A stretch of 50,764 nt of DNA, taken from a virus. The stretch is taken from IMG/VR virus record IMGVR_UViG_3300049737_000544, positions 1 through 50,764 of that record; one strand, 5' to 3'. Made by a program: the position numbers and the translations under genes. The stretch's first letter is position 1. Each line of letters begins with the position of its first letter. Under the pieces are notes generated by a model, which was not told where the DNA came from, did not search any database, and saw nothing but the letters and a program-made list of their open reading frames with translations. Below, piece by piece: positions 50,283 through 50,764 of the stretch.

Positions 50283-50389
50283 TTTGTTTCTCCACTATGA
50301 AATTTTTTTTTGTAATATTCTCTATATTTTTTTTCTAATTTAATTTTTTTATTAAAATTTTTATTAGCTTTTTTTAATTCTGCTCTCAT
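50267..50389 (-). CDS. Lysine-rich 40-residue protein, copy 2
   Basis: This is the equivalent of 661-783 and begins MRAELKKANKNFNKK. It keeps length, start overlap and stop position, with a few conservative changes. Maintenance of the frame in both copies supports translation. Confidence 0.5.
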   Translation of the reverse strand: MRAELKKANKNFNKKIKLEKKYREYYKKKFHSGETKCLEE

Positions 50390-50764
50390 TTTATTTTAGT
50401 AAGTTTATCTATCATCTTTTTATGTTTTTGATATTTATTAACTACAACTCTTGTACCATAAGGGTACAAAGTACTTGCAAGAGTTTTGTTCCATTCGGTA
50501 GCTGATATATGGTTGTAATGTATTTTATATTTTGTTTTGCCTTGTAGCGGTATTAATACTGCAGGAGACTCACCATAATTAAAAGTTAATTCTTGTGACT
50601 TAGCTTCAGTAAAAAATTGAATGTGCATTTGATGAGCATAATAAAATTCAAGTACTCCGTTTAAAACTTGTATATTTTTTTTTGACTGCCAATAATTATT
50701 TGTTAATAAAAACTTATGATCTTTAGGTCCTTCAATATACCAAGGGTAAGATAATTTTAATTGT
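50386..50764 (-). CDS. Hydroxylase partner protein, copy 2, C-terminal part
   Basis: Matches the last 126 codons of the 268-residue gene at 780-1586, with the same stop context. The frame is open to the window edge, so the N-terminal half lies outside. Changes from copy 1 are few and conservative (for example Asn-Phe-Lys to Thr-Phe-Asn after SQEL). Confidence 0.7.
   Translation of the reverse strand, partial: QLKLSYPWYIEGPKDHKFLLTNNYWQSKKNIQVLNGVLEFYYAHQMHIQFFTEAKSQELTFNYGESPAVLIPLQGKTKYKIHYNHISATEWNKTLASTLYPYGTRVVVNKYQKHKKMIDKLTKIK

Larger units (their letters stand above)
49688..50764. repeat. Right copy of diverged duplicated cassette
   Basis: Aligns without gaps to 82-1158 and runs off the right edge inside the 268-residue gene homologue. 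Substitutions are scattered and mostly conservative of the reading frames, including in the 40-residue ORF. The boundary at the hydroxylase stop is identical in both copies. Confidence 0.9.

Noticed and set aside
1-50764. Exact terminal redundancy or simple circular closure
   Set aside because: The end copies differ at many bases, and the first 81 bases do not match 49607-49687. The overlap is therefore not a plain assembly circularisation repeat.
1-50764. tRNA genes and CRISPR arrays
   Set aside because: No T-arm-like GGTTCRA-type segment in a cloverleaf context and no regularly spaced repeats with unique spacers were seen; the only regular repeats are in fibre genes.

Overview
The window is almost entirely one low-GC tailed-phage genome, densely packed with genes. 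It has a large terminase, a P22-like portal, a scaffold, an HK97-fold coat protein, adaptor and nozzle-like proteins and very large ejection-type proteins, and no tape measure or contractile sheath, so it looks like a podovirus. The AT-rich composition, the collagen/S74 fibre, the PKHD-type hydroxylase and the run of tiny basic proteins are typical of uncultured marine phages. A low-GC marine alphaproteobacterium (SAR11-like) is a reasonable host guess, but nothing in the sequence proves it. A complete tyrosine integrase suggests a temperate history, although no repressor is recognisable. No DNA or RNA polymerase is visible.

Layout. (1) 1-17783, minus strand: a coiled-coil membrane protein, DUF5675, HNH, TerS, TerL, portal, scaffold, coat, adaptors, fibres, a hypothetical protein, a 2OG-Fe(II) hydroxylase, and the first codons of an M15 peptidase endolysin. 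(2) 17933-21965, plus strand: an early-type operon of mostly unknown genes around an ArdC-like antirestriction protein. It has one promoter-like site in front, one strong terminator behind, and three hammerhead ribozymes between its genes. (3) 22015-27315, mostly minus strand: tiny basic proteins, a Ref-like nuclease, a DnaB helicase and a winged-helix initiator. (4) 27368-34002, plus strand: ERF annealase, YqaJ exonuclease, SSB-like protein, PD-(D/E)XK nuclease, small genes and integrase. (5) 34083-50764, minus strand: a 2479-residue polyvalent-type ejection protein, other internal virion proteins, a GNAT, fibre and chaperone, a nozzle-like protein, a holin, then a second, diverged copy of the hydroxylase and its neighbours.

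The two ends carry diverged tandem-type copies of the same cassette (82-1158 and 49688-50764) with different genes downstream. On a circular or permuted map the late genes of regions 1 and 5 would form one continuous block, with a short piece missing between the window ends.

The most striking system is the ribozyme-punctuated operon. Three type I hammerheads (19070-19123, 20209-20276, 20813-20883) have intact cores, fully complementary but differently sequenced helices I-III, and sit just before the ribosome binding site of the next gene. Two overlap the upstream stop codon. A fourth, decayed hammerhead core lies inside a downstream coding sequence. They should cut the polycistronic transcript into four separately translated and separately stable messages.
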